Of a DNA stretch of 64,000 nt, positions 1-9,100 are shown piece by piece. Within the stretch, counting starts at the first letter, position 1; each line of letters begins with the position of its first letter. The notes under the pieces were generated by a model, which was not told the DNA's origin, searched no databases, and was given only the letters and a program-made list of their open reading frames with translations. The DNA is taken from contig JAWXBP010000317.1 of the NCBI GenBank assembly GCA_034440135.1, positions 1 to 64,000 of the forward strand, read 5' to 3'. Origin of the DNA: Planctomycetia bacterium (lineage in GTDB: Bacteria > Planctomycetota > Planctomycetia > Pirellulales > JALHLM01). Made by a program: the position numbers and the translations under genes.

Positions 1-227
1 CCATCGAGCTCCATTCGCTGGCCCGGCACCGCTCAGTCAATCGCAACCAGCACTATTGGCGCGGCCAGCCCGGCCTCTGGCGACGGCTGGTTACGCGGGA
101 CACGGCAGATCAAATCGCCGCTGCCCAACCCTTGGCGTTTCGAGCCTTCGGCTACGAAGCCGACGCCGATCCGGCGCTCACGCCGGATTCGGCCGCCGAA
201 AACTGGCGGCAATTGCGGGCGGCCTGA
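1..227 (+). CDS. Sulfotransferase-like protein, C-terminal 74 residues (5' end outside window)
   Basis: The frame is open from base 3 and ends at TGA 225-227. The visible peptide contains HYWRGQPGLWRRL followed by a segment ending ALTPDSAAENWRQL. A W-R-G-x-P-G-L-W-R-x-L stretch followed by an Ala-rich helix and a terminal NW motif is typical of the end of P-loop sulfotransferases acting on cell-surface or small-molecule acceptors, where this region closes over the PAPS site. The PAPS-binding P-loop would lie upstream of the window and cannot be checked. It converges tail to tail with rarA, with only 4 nt between the two stop codons. The family call is an inference from a short C-terminus; the reading frame itself is solid. 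Confidence 0.5.
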   Translation, partial: IELHSLARHRSVNRNQHYWRGQPGLWRRLVTRDTADQIAAAQPLAFRAFGYEADADPALTPDSAAENWRQLRAA

Positions 228-231
228 TCCG

Positions 232-1560
232 CTATTCGCCCCGTTTCCCTTCGCGGAGCCTCGCTCGAATCGTTTCCAAGCGCTGCGCCAGTTCCAACTC
301 GAAGCCGCGTGGGACGGGGCGGTAGTATTCGCGGTCGACGCCGAGATAGTCCTGCGCCGCGACGCCTCCTGCGGCGTCGTGGGCGTATTCGTAGCCTTCA
401 CCGTGGCCCATCCGCTTCGCGCCGGCGTAATGCTGATCGCGCAAATGCACGGGCACAGGCAGCAATCTCCCTTCCTTGATATCGCGCCGCGCTTCGCCGA
501 TCGCCACCGTCGCGGCGTTTGACTTTGGCGCACAGGCCAGATACGTGACCGCTTGCGCCAGCGGTAGTTGGCACTCCGGGAGGCCGACGAATTCCGTCGC
601 TTGCATGGCGGCCACGGCGATCGGCAGCGCTTGGGGGTCGGCGTTGCCGATATCCTCGCTGGCGCTGATGACAATGCGCCGCGCGAGGAAACGCACGTCT
701 TCGCCTCCTTCTAACATGCGCGCGAGCCAGTAGATTGCCGCGTCCGGGTCGCTGCCGCGAATGCTCTTGATCAGCGCGCTCGCGGCGTCGTAGTGCGAAT
801 CGCCCGTCGCGTCGTATTCCACCGTTTTGCGCTGCACGCTCTCTTCGGCCAGCGCGCGGGTGAATCGCACCGGTTGCTCGTCGCTCGACAGCACACCGAT
901 TTCGAGCGCCGATAGCGCCCGGCGTGCATCGCCGTCGCTCACTTCGGCCAGGAACTCGAATGCGCCCGGCGCGACCTCGACGCGATGTTTTCCGAGTCCG
1001 CGTTCCACATCCGCCAACGCGCGTTTCAAGAGCGCGATGATGTCCTCGTTCGAGAGCGCCTCGAATTGAAACACACGGCTTCGGCTCACGAGCGCGCTGT
1101 TGATCGAGAAGAACGGGTTCTGCGTCGTCGCGCCCACGAGCACGACGCCGCCGTCCTCGACGTCCGGCAACAACACATCCTGCTGCGAGCGATTGAAGCG
1201 GTGGATTTCGTCGATAAACAGCAACGTCTTCCGCCCCTCGGCCGCGAGCCGATCTCGGGCTTGCTCCAACACTTCGCGCAATTCCTTCACGCCGCTCGTT
1301 ACGGCATTGAGCTGCACAAAATGGCACTTGCTCTCAATCGCCAACAGCCGCGCCAACGTGGTCTTTCCAGTCCCCGGCGGTCCATAGAAAATCACCGAGC
1401 CAAGCCGATCGGCCTTGAGCAATCGCCGCAGCAACTTCCCTTCGCCAAGAAACTGCTGCTGCCCGGCGAACTCGCCGAGCGTCCGCGGCCGCATCCGCGC
1501 CGCAAGCGGCTCGGCCTGGCGGCGGTTATCGGCTTCGGCGGCTTCGAAGAGGGAGGGCAT
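232..1560 (-). CDS. rarA: Replication-associated recombination protein A (RarA/MgsA), AAA+ ATPase
   Basis: A 442-aa protein, the usual length for RarA. Walker A GPPGTGKTT is at residues 60-68 and Walker B LLFIDEIH at 113-120; sensor-1 GATTQNPFF and the SRSRVF arginine-finger region follow, and the C-terminal half is the RarA tetramerisation region. Members of this family act at stalled forks and single-strand gaps together with SSB and RecA. The frame is open for 34 more codons upstream, but MPSLFEAAE at 1560 is chosen because family similarity starts there and the upstream residues are low-complexity and Cys/Arg rich. It stands alone, converging on the sulfotransferase fragment, and is likely constitutive. 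Function is confident from motifs; the start is probable. Confidence 0.93.
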   Translation of the reverse strand: MPSLFEAAEADNRRQAEPLAARMRPRTLGEFAGQQQFLGEGKLLRRLLKADRLGSVIFYGPPGTGKTTLARLLAIESKCHFVQLNAVTSGVKELREVLEQARDRLAAEGRKTLLFIDEIHRFNRSQQDVLLPDVEDGGVVLVGATTQNPFFSINSALVSRSRVFQFEALSNEDIIALLKRALADVERGLGKHRVEVAPGAFEFLAEVSDGDARRALSALEIGVLSSDEQPVRFTRALAEESVQRKTVEYDATGDSHYDAASALIKSIRGSDPDAAIYWLARMLEGGEDVRFLARRIVISASEDIGNADPQALPIAVAAMQATEFVGLPECQLPLAQAVTYLACAPKSNAATVAIGEARRDIKEGRLLPVPVHLRDQHYAGAKRMGHGEGYEYAHDAAGGVAAQDYLGVDREYYRPVPRGFELELAQRLETIRARLREGKRGE

Positions 1561-1678
1561 ATGAATTACGCGGATTGAGCCAACACCAACCCGAAGCGCA
1601 AGCGAGGGGGAGCAACCGCACCAACTTAGCGCATCACCGCGCTGAGATCCGCACCCGCGCACTCACGTCTCACGCGAG

Positions 1679-2176
1679 CTACTTCGCCGCGAACTTCTTC
1701 ACCGAAGTATACGAGCGTTGCGCCTTCAAGCACGTTGAGCGGAACGACTCCGGGTGCGGGACCGCGGCCAGGCGGAGGCTTTCCACTTTGCCTTTCGTGA
1801 AGACCATGTCGCCGCAGCGATACCAGCTCTGGCCGGGCTGAACGACGATTTGGATCTCGTCAAAATCCCCCAGCAGGCACCAGCGCTCGTCGACGCCCGC
1901 GAGCCCTTTCTGGATGATGACGCGACGATTGGTCAGCCGGTAGCGCCGGCAGCGGAAGGGCAGCAGATTGAAGAAATAGAGCTTGAGCGCGAGCGGAATC
2001 GACATCAGCACCCAGACGCGGCCGATCGACAGGTGCAACGGGCCGATCACCGTGTTGTTTTCGAAACGCCGGCCCAGCCACCGTCCCAAAGCGGTCACGG
2101 CAATGCTCGGCCACACCGTGGCGATGCCGACCTCGGACTGTTCCGGGGGTGAAACGCCTGTAATCGCTTGTTGCAT
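1679..2176 (-). CDS. PH-domain (bPH_2-like) protein with one membrane hairpin
   Basis: 165 aa. After a short polar N-terminus there is a hydrophobic stretch (VWVLMSIPLALKLYFFNLL), then RCRRYRLTNRRVIIQKG, the beta-strand pattern typical of bacterial PH domains: a YxLTNxRVIIxxG strand followed by a DFDEIQIVV strand. Related proteins are membrane-anchored and sit beside transport or envelope genes; no catalytic role is established. It lies 228 nt downstream of the overlapping PH-domain pair at 2405-3699 on the same strand, with hairpin copy 1 in between, so it may be co-transcribed with them. I recognise the fold family but not a specific function. Confidence 0.7.
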   Translation of the reverse strand: MQQAITGVSPPEQSEVGIATVWPSIAVTALGRWLGRRFENNTVIGPLHLSIGRVWVLMSIPLALKLYFFNLLPFRCRRYRLTNRRVIIQKGLAGVDERWCLLGDFDEIQIVVQPGQSWYRCGDMVFTKGKVESLRLAAVPHPESFRSTCLKAQRSYTSVKKFAAK

Positions 2177-2315
2177 GGGAACGACGACTCCAACCAGGAA
2201 TGCTGCCGCGGCCCGGCAGGATAACCGCCACGCCAGGCTGGCCCCTTAGATTAGCACGCGCGGCCGGAAAATAAAGACCGGGAGCGGCTTCGCTCGTTCG
2301 GCGATTTTCGCCATT

Positions 2316-2380
2316 AAGCCCATGGAAGGCCACCGAGGTCGTTGGCGATAGCTACGCCTGCGAGGGCCTTCCCTGGGCTT
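2316..2380 (+). repeat. 65-bp hairpin repeat, copy 1 (plus orientation)
   Basis: The left arm 2316-2331 and right arm 2365-2380 are 16-nt inverted repeats (consensus AAGCCCAGGGAAGGCC) with one mismatch, separated by a 33-nt loop. The loop contains GGTCGTTGGCGAT, matching the partly conserved core seen in the other three copies at 3790, 11789 and 23417. It lies between two minus-strand PH-domain genes, 24 nt beyond the stop of the upstream one. It could be a terminator or mRNA stabiliser, a small RNA, or a mobile palindrome. Confidence 0.8.
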
Positions 2381-2404
2381 GTCTCGCACGGCGCAGTTGT
2401 CTTG

Positions 2405-3163
2405 TTAGCCCGCCCGCGCTGCCCGTTGGGCCAAATCCCGAATCTCGCGCAACGCCGTGAGATGAGCCGTCGAAAATGCGGCGGTCGCTGGCTGATGCGC
2501 CGGCGCGGCATGGTGGTCATCCCCCAGGCCGCCGCTCGTGCTCTGCCGCAGTTGGCTCAGGATCAGGTCGCGAATTTCCCGGGCTTCCGCTACCCCTTCG
2601 ATCAAACCAGAATGCCCGGCGCCGCCTTGCTGGCCGTGCGGACCTGGGGAACTCCCGCCCCCGCCGGCGGTCTCGACAACCACGTCGGCGATACCGAAAA
2701 ACCGCTGCAGCGGCCCCTGGTCGATCTTCAGGTTTTGCACGTTTTCGTAGGTGATGGTCGTCTCGTTGATCACCCAGATCCCGCGGCGGATTCGCAGGCT
2801 GCGCTCGCTGAGCACGTACCACGTCGTGTCGTAGCGGAGGTGAATCGCAATGTACGCGAGGACGTCCGGCACAATGATCAGCGCCGCCATCGGAATCGCG
2901 ATCAACGCGCCGATCAACGGCGACGCCACGGTGACGCCCAGCCAGACCGCGATCAGAATGCCATCGATGATCAGCAGCACCAGCCAGAAGAAAAACTTCA
3001 TGTACCGCAGGAAACCCTCGCTGGGTCGAAACGAAGCGACGGAATCGCCCGCGAACGACGGCAGCGTGGGCGGGTCCTGCGGCACGCGGAACCAATCCAC
3101 CAGCACGCGCCACACGCCCTGATAAATCCAAGCGCTGGCGGCCTCGACGCGTCCGGTCGTCAT
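2405..3163 (-). CDS. PH-domain membrane protein (YdbS-like, bPH_2), second of an overlapping pair
   Basis: 252 aa. Residues about 55-105 hold two or three membrane segments (FFFWLVLLIIDGILIAVWLG and the following IGALIAIPMAALIIVPDVL). They are followed by the PH-domain strands WYVLSERSLRIRRGIWVI, ITYENVQNLKIDQGPLQRFFG and ADVVVETAGG. The strand order SLRIRRG - NVQNLKI - FGIADVVVETAGG is diagnostic of the YdbS/YdbT type. The C-terminus is unusually long and disordered: a Gly/His/Ala-rich tail followed by an amphipathic LREIRDLAQRAARAG helix that echoes the LHEIRDAMRTLADRE helix of the partner protein. Its ATG overlaps the partner's stop by 4 nt, so the two are translationally coupled and probably form a hetero-oligomer. 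Confidence 0.82.
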   Translation of the reverse strand: MTTGRVEAASAWIYQGVWRVLVDWFRVPQDPPTLPSFAGDSVASFRPSEGFLRYMKFFFWLVLLIIDGILIAVWLGVTVASPLIGALIAIPMAALIIVPDVLAYIAIHLRYDTTWYVLSERSLRIRRGIWVINETTITYENVQNLKIDQGPLQRFFGIADVVVETAGGGGSSPGPHGQQGGAGHSGLIEGVAEAREIRDLILSQLRQSTSGGLGDDHHAAPAHQPATAAFSTAHLTALREIRDLAQRAARAG

Positions 3164-3699
3164 GCGACGTTCCTTTCGCGATCGGCCAAAGTGCGCATCG
3201 CGTCGCGAATCTCGTGCAACAATCGCAGCGATTCATCCTCCGCGGTCCCACTTCCCACGAGTTCGGCCTTGGCCAGCCCTTCGTCGAGCCCTTTCGCGCC
3301 GCGCATCCGCGTGTAGAGAAAATCGCGCAACGCCTCGGCTTCGAGAATCCCGTCGATGCTCATCTCTGCCGTGGCCGAGCCACTGGCCGTCTGCACGCTC
3401 ACCGTGGCGAGGCCGAGCCAGCGCTGTAGGATATTTCGAGTCAGATGAATATCCTGAATCCGCCGATAGGTCAGCAAAGTCTCGCGCCGGAAGATAATCC
3501 CCCAGCTCATCGAGACGCCCTTCTCGTCGAACTTATAGCGCAACGTCTCGTATTTGAACCAATACGGCCAGATCGCGAAGATCACGCCCGGTCCCGTCAG
3601 AAACGCGCAAATCACGTAGTACCACATCAACACCGGCGCCGGCCGCGTAATGTGATACGGCGTAAAGCCGCCCGCAGTTTCCCGCCCCACGTCATTCAT
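3160..3699 (-). CDS. PH-domain membrane protein (YdbS-like, bPH_2), first of an overlapping pair
   Basis: 179 aa with a membrane hairpin at about residues 24-45 (MWYYVICAFLTGPGVIFAIW). The PH-like strand series follows: FDEKGVSMSWGIIFRRE, LTYRRIQDIHLTRNILQRW and LGLATVSVQTASGS. The RIQDIxLxxxxLQRxLGLATVxVQTASG pattern is the hallmark of the family. The last 40 residues are helical (LLHEIRDAMRTLADRERN). The next gene starts inside its stop codon (ATGA). The pair resembles the YdbS/YdbT arrangement of Bacillus, whose molecular role is unclear; a part in envelope stress tolerance is a guess. Hairpin copy 2 lies 90 nt upstream of its start. Confidence 0.82.
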   Translation of the reverse strand: MNDVGRETAGGFTPYHITRPAPVLMWYYVICAFLTGPGVIFAIWPYWFKYETLRYKFDEKGVSMSWGIIFRRETLLTYRRIQDIHLTRNILQRWLGLATVSVQTASGSATAEMSIDGILEAEALRDFLYTRMRGAKGLDEGLAKAELVGSGTAEDESLRLLHEIRDAMRTLADRERNVA

Positions 3700-3789
3700 A
3701 CCCTGGCTCCGCGCCTTCGTGCTTAAGAACCTGAGGTAGTATTCGCTAGGTCAACGCATTTCTTGCACGTTCCGCCGCTTCGCAGGATG

Positions 3790-3854
3790 AAACCCAGGGC
3801 AGGCCTCCAATGACCAATTCATCAGCGACGTCTTTGAGGGCCTGCCCTGGGCTT
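3790..3854 (-). repeat. 65-bp hairpin repeat, copy 2 (minus orientation)
   Basis: Arms 3790-3805 and 3839-3854 form a 16-bp stem with one mismatch and a 33-nt loop. Relative to the other copies, arm position 11 is C instead of A and its partner is G instead of T, so the base pair is kept by a double change. Read on the minus strand, the left flank (GGTTAAGCCC) and loop start (CTC, then GACGTCGCTGATG) align with copies 3 and 4. It lies between the PH-domain gene start at 3699 and the stop of the HD nuclease at 3959. Confidence 0.8.
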
Positions 3855-3885
3855 AACCAACTCGCCAACCAGCAATCTCCGCCGT

Positions 3886-3958
3886 TCGTGCTTTTTGTGC
3901 CTTTCGTGGTTCCCTGCTCTCCGTCTGTCGCGTGACTTCGCGTCTTTCGCGGTTCCAA
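3886..3958 (-). repeat. Two degenerate direct repeats of a CGAAAGGCAC-type intergenic element
   Basis: Reading the minus strand from the stop codon of the HD nuclease, GGAACCGCGAAAGACGCGAAG occurs near 3958-3938 and a related unit GGAACCACGAAAGGCAC begins near 3912. Both have the pattern GGAACCRCGAAAGRCRC followed by further CGAAA/CACGAA units. Elements of this kind are common directly after stop codons in planctomycete genomes (recollection, not searched). The copy starts within a few bases of the TAA, so it may shape the 3' end of the mRNA. Confidence 0.55.
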
Positions 3959-4954
3959 TTACTCCCCATTCGTCAGCGCGTCCCGTCGCGCGCCGTAACC
4001 CTTGAACAGTTTTCGCCCCGTGGCGTGATTGAAGTTCGTCCAGGGGCTTTCGACGTTCGGGTCTTCCGTCAATTGCTGATAGAAGTTGTGGATCTTCGCG
4101 TCGAGATTGTCGAGTTGATGCAGCGCCACGGCTTCCAGCGTCATCGGTAACTTCGGACTGCCGTACTCGTATTGCCCGTGATGGCTGACGATCATGTGCT
4201 TGAGCCGCAGCGTCAGTTCCACGGGGAACGGCTCGGCCATCAGCTTTTCCGTCTCGACAATCTTGACCTCAAGCATCCCCACGGCCATCACCAGGTGCCC
4301 GAGCATCTGCCCTTCGTCGGTGTAGCTGAACGCCCGCTCGTAACTCAGCTCATCGACCTTGCCCATGTCATGCAGAAAGGCCCCCATCAACAGCAGATCG
4401 CGGTCCACCATCGGAAACCGTCCGGCGACGCACAGCACCACTTCCATCAGATTCGTGACGTGCTGCAACAGCCCGCCGTGATAGGCATGATGATGCTTGA
4501 TGCCGGCCGGCGCCTTGGAAAACTTCCGCATGAACGCTTCGTCCATCAGGAAGCACTGTGCGAGCGCCGACAAGTGCGGATCGCGGACCTGCCGCAGCAT
4601 CTCGCCCAACCGCACGGCGAGGCGATCGATGTCGGCATTTGCCAGCGGCATGAAGTCCGCCAGATCGACTTCATCTTCTCGAGCGCGGCAGACGTTGTTG
4701 ATGATAAGCTGAATCGCCCCTTGGAACAGTTGCGTCGTCCCTTCGATGCGGACGAAATCGCCGTCCTCGAACGCCCGATAGTCGGCGTCCGAAGCGTTCC
4801 ACATCCGCGCACTGATCGAGCCGGTGCGGTCGGACAGGTCGATCTGCAAATAAAGGTTTCCGTTCCGATTCGGCCGCAGTTGCTTCTGCGAGGCAAGAAA
4901 AACCTGATCGACCGCCTCTTGATGCCCCAACTGACTCACATTGCGACGCGGCAC
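3959..4954 (-). CDS. OB-fold/HD-domain 3'-5' exoribonuclease, YhaM-like
   Basis: 331 aa, close to the roughly 314 aa of YhaM. Residues about 15-110 are an OB-fold (SDRTGSISARMWN ... EGTTQLFQGAIQLIINNV). An HD phosphohydrolase domain follows: KHHHAYHGGLLQHV, then GAFLHDMGKVDEL, which gives the HD metal ligands, then KHMIVSHHGQYEYGSP. The start chosen is a GTG at 4952-4954 (VPRRNVSQLGHQE), because family members begin with an RR-x2-xQLG motif and the extra 46 upstream codons look non-coding. YhaM-type enzymes trim RNA and DNA 3' ends with Mn2+. It is monocistronic, reading away from the tRNA gene. Confidence 0.85.
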   Translation of the reverse strand: MPRRNVSQLGHQEAVDQVFLASQKQLRPNRNGNLYLQIDLSDRTGSISARMWNASDADYRAFEDGDFVRIEGTTQLFQGAIQLIINNVCRAREDEVDLADFMPLANADIDRLAVRLGEMLRQVRDPHLSALAQCFLMDEAFMRKFSKAPAGIKHHHAYHGGLLQHVTNLMEVVLCVAGRFPMVDRDLLLMGAFLHDMGKVDELSYERAFSYTDEGQMLGHLVMAVGMLEVKIVETEKLMAEPFPVELTLRLKHMIVSHHGQYEYGSPKLPMTLEAVALHQLDNLDAKIHNFYQQLTEDPNVESPWTNFNHATGRKLFKGYGARRDALTNGE

Positions 4955-5183
4955 TTTCCCCTGCACTTTCCATTTGGAACGGTGGAATCGGCAAACCCAG
5001 AAGTTGTCCGCGATTCTACCAGCCCGCCAGAGCAGCGGACAGCCGCGACGTACAGCGGCGCCCTTCACCTTCCACCGCCCGCCGTCGCCCACGCGGCCGC
5101 CGCCCAGCCTTGGCGGGCATCAATCCGCGCCCTAAACTGTTACGTAACGCAACGGGCAACATGTCGATGTTTCGCCCATGCAC

Positions 5184-5256
5184 GGGGACGTAGCTCAATT
5201 GGGAGAGCACCGGCTTTGCAAGCCGGGGGTTGAGGGTTCGATCCCCTTCGTCTCCA
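5184..5256 (+). tRNA. tRNA-Ala (anticodon TGC)
   Basis: A full cloverleaf of 73 nt. The acceptor stem GGGGACG (5184-5190) pairs with CGTCTCC (5249-5255), with discriminator A5256. The D arm contains GCTCAATTGGGAGAGC. The anticodon stem is CCGGC/GCCGG with loop TTTGCAA (5215-5221), giving anticodon TGC at 5217-5219. The T arm GGGTTCGATCCC lies just before the acceptor 3' strand. No CCA is encoded. TGC reads GCA and, by wobble, other Ala codons. A hairpin followed by a T-tract lies just downstream. Confidence 0.97.
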
Positions 5257-5262
5257 CATTGG

Positions 5263-5308
5263 GAGCACCGGCGTATGAAGCCTGTGCTCTCGCGAGGACG
5301 TTTTTTTT
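5263..5308 (+). terminator. Probable intrinsic terminator after tRNA-Ala
   Basis: GAGCACCGGC (5263-5272) pairs with GCCTGTGCTC (5280-5289) with one mismatch and a 7-nt loop. A run of eight T follows at 5301-5308. The T-tract is 11 nt from the stem, farther than ideal, which lowers confidence. Confidence 0.45.
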
Positions 5309-5621
5309 GCGGGCTGGCGAAGCCAGCCGCGGGTCTTAAAATGCGACTGGAGAGTGGAGGGCCCGCGGGGTCTCCAAGGTGAATTCATTGAGAAAGTTGC
5401 GGATTCTCCGCTCCTCGCGTCCGGTGAAGACTTCCTACTAACTCTCCGACCGCATCTGTATGCGGCGTCGAGCGTCAACTCGGTGCCGCGTTTTTTTCTG
5501 CGCGCTGTTGGCGCTCATGGAGAGTGGCGTCAGCGGGCAGCGGGCGGGTGTATTTCTTCCGAATCACCGGCATTGTTTCTCTCCCTGCATCCAGCTTAAT
5601 CAGCGAACAGGCTGGCAGTCA
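5309..5621. other. No convincing gene; one small hairpin
   Basis: The short open frames here lack family features and mutually overlap. The only structure I see is a strong small hairpin GGCTGG-CGAA-GCCAGCC near 5315-5332. It resembles short dispersed palindromes in these genomes and could also add to termination after the tRNA. Confidence 0.5.
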
Positions 5622-5840
5622 TCAGCGATCCACTCCGGCGAACTCGTCGTTTACGGCTTGCACCAACTGCTGGCCGATGCGGAGTGCGGTTCTCTGATCG
5701 ATCAACTCCGAGACTGCCCGCTGCGCCGCCACGTGACTGCGCGTGAGCTTCGTCGTAACCGTCCCCGAATCGGCATGGTGGTTGGGCGTGGCAAGTTGAC
5801 GGAATGGGCTTGAATTTGGGCTTCCCTCGGTGACGGCCAT
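5622..5840 (-). CDS. Small hypothetical protein or gene remnant (72 aa)
   Basis: The 72-aa product (MAVTEGSPNSSPFRQL ... LVQAVNDEFAGVDR) has balanced, protein-like composition, unlike the Arg/Ser-rich translations of the other frames. The same frame stays open upstream of the ATG to a TAG at 5961-5963, and that part also reads like protein (NLRQNATRSAAEVRDM). There is no better start codon in it, so this could be the 3' end of a gene whose 5' part is lost. I recognise no family. Codon quality is the only support. Confidence 0.35.
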   Translation of the reverse strand: MAVTEGSPNSSPFRQLATPNHHADSGTVTTKLTRSHVAAQRAVSELIDQRTALRIGQQLVQAVNDEFAGVDR

Positions 5841-6124
5841 GTCTCGAACTTCGGCGGCGGATCGGGTGGCGTTTTGGCGTAGGTTGATCGCCCGACAGGC
5901 GTCGTTGCGTTTGACGATCGGCGAACTTTGCCGACAGGCCGGAGTTTCGACGGCGTCGTTCTAAGCTTGGCGTCGGCGTTTGCAAGCGCCGGATGTTGCC
6001 ACGCGACAGTCGTCGCATGCCGTCGCACTGTCGTCGCTCGTGCCGGTGCGCGTGATCGCGGACGGCGGCCGTGAGATCACGATGGAGCAGCTTCTAGCCT
6101 GCTCGCCATTCGTCATTCCTCCCT

Positions 6125-9100
6125 TTACCGCCCTTCGACCGTGATCGCCATGACCACCGGCGCGGTCGTGTCTTCGCCCTTGACAAGTTCGATGCGCTGG
6201 ATCAAGTCCTGTTTCGTCGGCGTTACCGCGAAGTAGCGGATCTGCCGGCCCTGGAGGTCGAACGCGAACTCCGATTTCGGGACGTCGACGCGGCGGACGT
6301 AGTCGGCGAAATGCTCGCCGTTGCGTAGTTCGTGGTCCTCCGCCGTGCCGTCCTCGAAATGCAGTCGCACGATCATCGTGACGGATTTCTCCGTGCCGTA
6401 CGGATAGCCCCAACCGGAGACGCCGCTCAAGAAGTGAATGGCCTTGGCCGGCGCGTTACAGGGCAATTCCACGCTGCGCGGCATCGTCGGCGCCAGGTAA
6501 CCTTGCGGGCCGAAGAGCATGATGGCATTCGCGGCGCGCCCTTGGCGGGGATCGACCAGGATGAAGGGCACGTTTTCGAACGTCTTCGGCGCCCAATCGT
6601 CGAAGATCAGCCGCTCGGCCGGCGCGTCGGCGCTATAGAACATGCCTTTGACCGTCGACACGCGGGCGACTTTGGAAATATCGAGTGGCAGATACTTGCC
6701 GCGGAAGGCCAGGAACTCCAGCAGGTTCGTCAATTCTTCTTGGGTAATCTGCTTTTCGAAGCCCTCGGGCATCAGCGACTTGCGCGACGCGGCAAGTTCT
6801 GAGATGTCGTCGCGCAACAGGCTGATCGTTTTCCCTTCGGCGTCGATCAACTCGATCGACGTCCGCGATTCGGAAGCCAGCAGGCCCGTGAGAATCTGCC
6901 CGTCCTCAGTCGCCACGGTGTAGACGCGGAAGTTGCCTTCCACGCTCTTGCTGGGGTCGATGATGTTGCCCAGCAACTCTTCCTTGGGGTGCACCGCCAT
7001 GCCGGTCAGGTCCGGACCAATGCGTTTTCCCTCGCCGCTGTGCGTATGACAGGTCGCGCAATGTTTCAAGAACAATTGTTTGCCGGCGACGTGATCGCCC
7101 TTCACGTGCGTGATCGGCAACAGTTCTGCGAGCACTTTTTGACGATCAGCGTCCGGCAGCGTGCCGCCTTTCTCCAGCAATCGACCTGCTTGCCGGCGCA
7201 GGGCGCGGCTCGGATGCGCCAACAGCACTTGTTTGCGGTCGAGCGAGAGATCAACAAGCAACTCCGGCCGATCGTCCGCAGCGTTGAGCAACGCCTGCGT
7301 CCATTCCGGGCGGCCCAGCAACACGCCGTAGGCGTTCGCCTTCACGGCAGGCGCAAAGGCGTCGAGCCGCTCGATTAGCCGCACGCCAGCCTCTTCGGCC
7401 GTGCTCAATTCCAACGCCCGGAGCCAACCAGCGGCGAGCTCCGGCGAAGTGCGCGGCGTGATTTCTTCCAGAAGTCTGTCGACCGCTTCAATGCTGTTTG
7501 ACTGGAACTCGACGAACTCTCGCGCCGCCTCAATGCGACGCTCTTCGCTCTGCGCGTCATCCGTGACTTCCGCTAAGAGCGCCTCGGACAACTCTTCGGC
7601 CAGCTTGCCCAAGTGTTCGCTTCCCCACATCGACGCAAGCTTCACCAGCCCGCCGCGCGTGCCGGGCGAAACTCGCTTGGCGACGGTCTCCAAGCTCGCT
7701 TCCAGTGCGGCGTCGACGGGAACCTTGGAGTCCTTCGGCCAGCCGTTCACGAGCCCTTGGACAATCGCCTCGGCGACCGCTGGCGGTGCGTCAACCAACT
7801 TGGACAACAACGCCGGCGCGGCCGCCACGTTTCCAGATCGCGCGAAGTGTCCGGCCACAATGCGCGTCACCTCCATTTGCTGATCGCTGAGCTCGCCCGC
7901 GGCGGCAATCCGGTTCAAAAACGGTCCGCTATGCGCGGCCGCGGCGCAGGTCGCGGCCTCCGGAATCCAACGGTCGGCCAGGTTATTGCGATCGCGGAGC
8001 ATCGCGTCGATTGTCTCGGCGGCCTGTTCGCTGGCCGGAAATTCCGCGAGCGCGAGCAACACATTCAGTCGCACGAGCGCATCGCCGTCTTCGCGCAACG
8101 CGACCAGCGCCGGCAACGACGCTTCGACACGCGGCACGACTTGCGCCGCATTCATCCGCACGCCAGCCGAAGCATGTTTGAGGGCCGCAATCACCGCCGC
8201 GTTCGCGTCGGCATGCTTGCCGTCCAACGCGCCGAGCCCGTGCATCGCCCACAGGGCATGAATTGCGCCAACGTTCAAGCCAATTGCATCCACGGACTGG
8301 TTCTGCGTGAGCGCGATCAACTGCGGCAACACGTCCAGTTCGCCGCGTTCGACCAGCAGACGCTGCGCGTGACGGCGCCAGAATAGATTCGAGTGCGCCA
8401 GCGCGGCGACTAAATCGTCCGGAGCGGCTTTCGCCAGATTCGGCGCGGCGTCCTGCTTCCAGCCGTCCGGCACGATGCGATAGATGCGACCATGCTTTTT
8501 GTCGCGCAGGTCCGATTCGTATGCGTTTCCCTTGCCGTTTTCAAAACCTTGCGGCGTCGGGTTGTGCTGCACGATGTAGTTGTACCAGTCGATCACCCAG
8601 ACGTTGCCGTCGGGGCCGACCTCGGCCATGATCGGCGCGGTCCATTCGTCGTCGCTGGCCGCGAGGTTGAATGAATTCTCCGAACTGAAATTGGTCCCGT
8701 CGCGCTCCAAGACGAACGTCCCGACCAGATGCCCGGTCCCTTCGGTGACAAACGCGGTGCGGTTCCAATACTCCTGCGGATAGTTGCGGGCCGTGTAGAG
8801 CGAGTGCCCCGCGCCGGCCGTGTAACCGCCGTGCTGATCGACTTGTCGCACCTTCGGCGTGGCCGCTTTGAAGAGATACGTGTCGGAGATCATCTCCAAC
8901 ACCAGCGACGGCGACCAGCCGCGCACGGCTTCGTAGTAGCGATTGGCGATCGGCATGTATACGCTCGGGCAGCGATTGGCCGTCGAACCGAAGATCAGCC
9001 CTTCCTCGCTGATGCCGAGGCCCCAGGTGTTGTTGTTCGTCGAGCGGACGAATTCCATCTGCTTCCCGTCCGCTGTGAAACGGAAGAAGCCTTGGCGGAA

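Noticed and set aside
2316-2380. Integron attC site as an explanation for the hairpin repeats
   Set aside because: The TTAAGCC flank recalls attC core sites, but the perfect 16-bp stem without the unpaired extrahelical bases and the lack of gene cassettes or an integrase argue against it.
2342-3316. 324-aa plus-strand open frame
   Set aside because: It begins inside hairpin copy 1 and runs antisense to both overlapping PH-domain genes, which have clear membrane and PH-strand patterns.
5460-5813. 117-aa plus-strand open frame after the tRNA
   Set aside because: It overlaps the more protein-like minus-strand frame, is rich in Arg and Cys, and has no plausible ribosome site.
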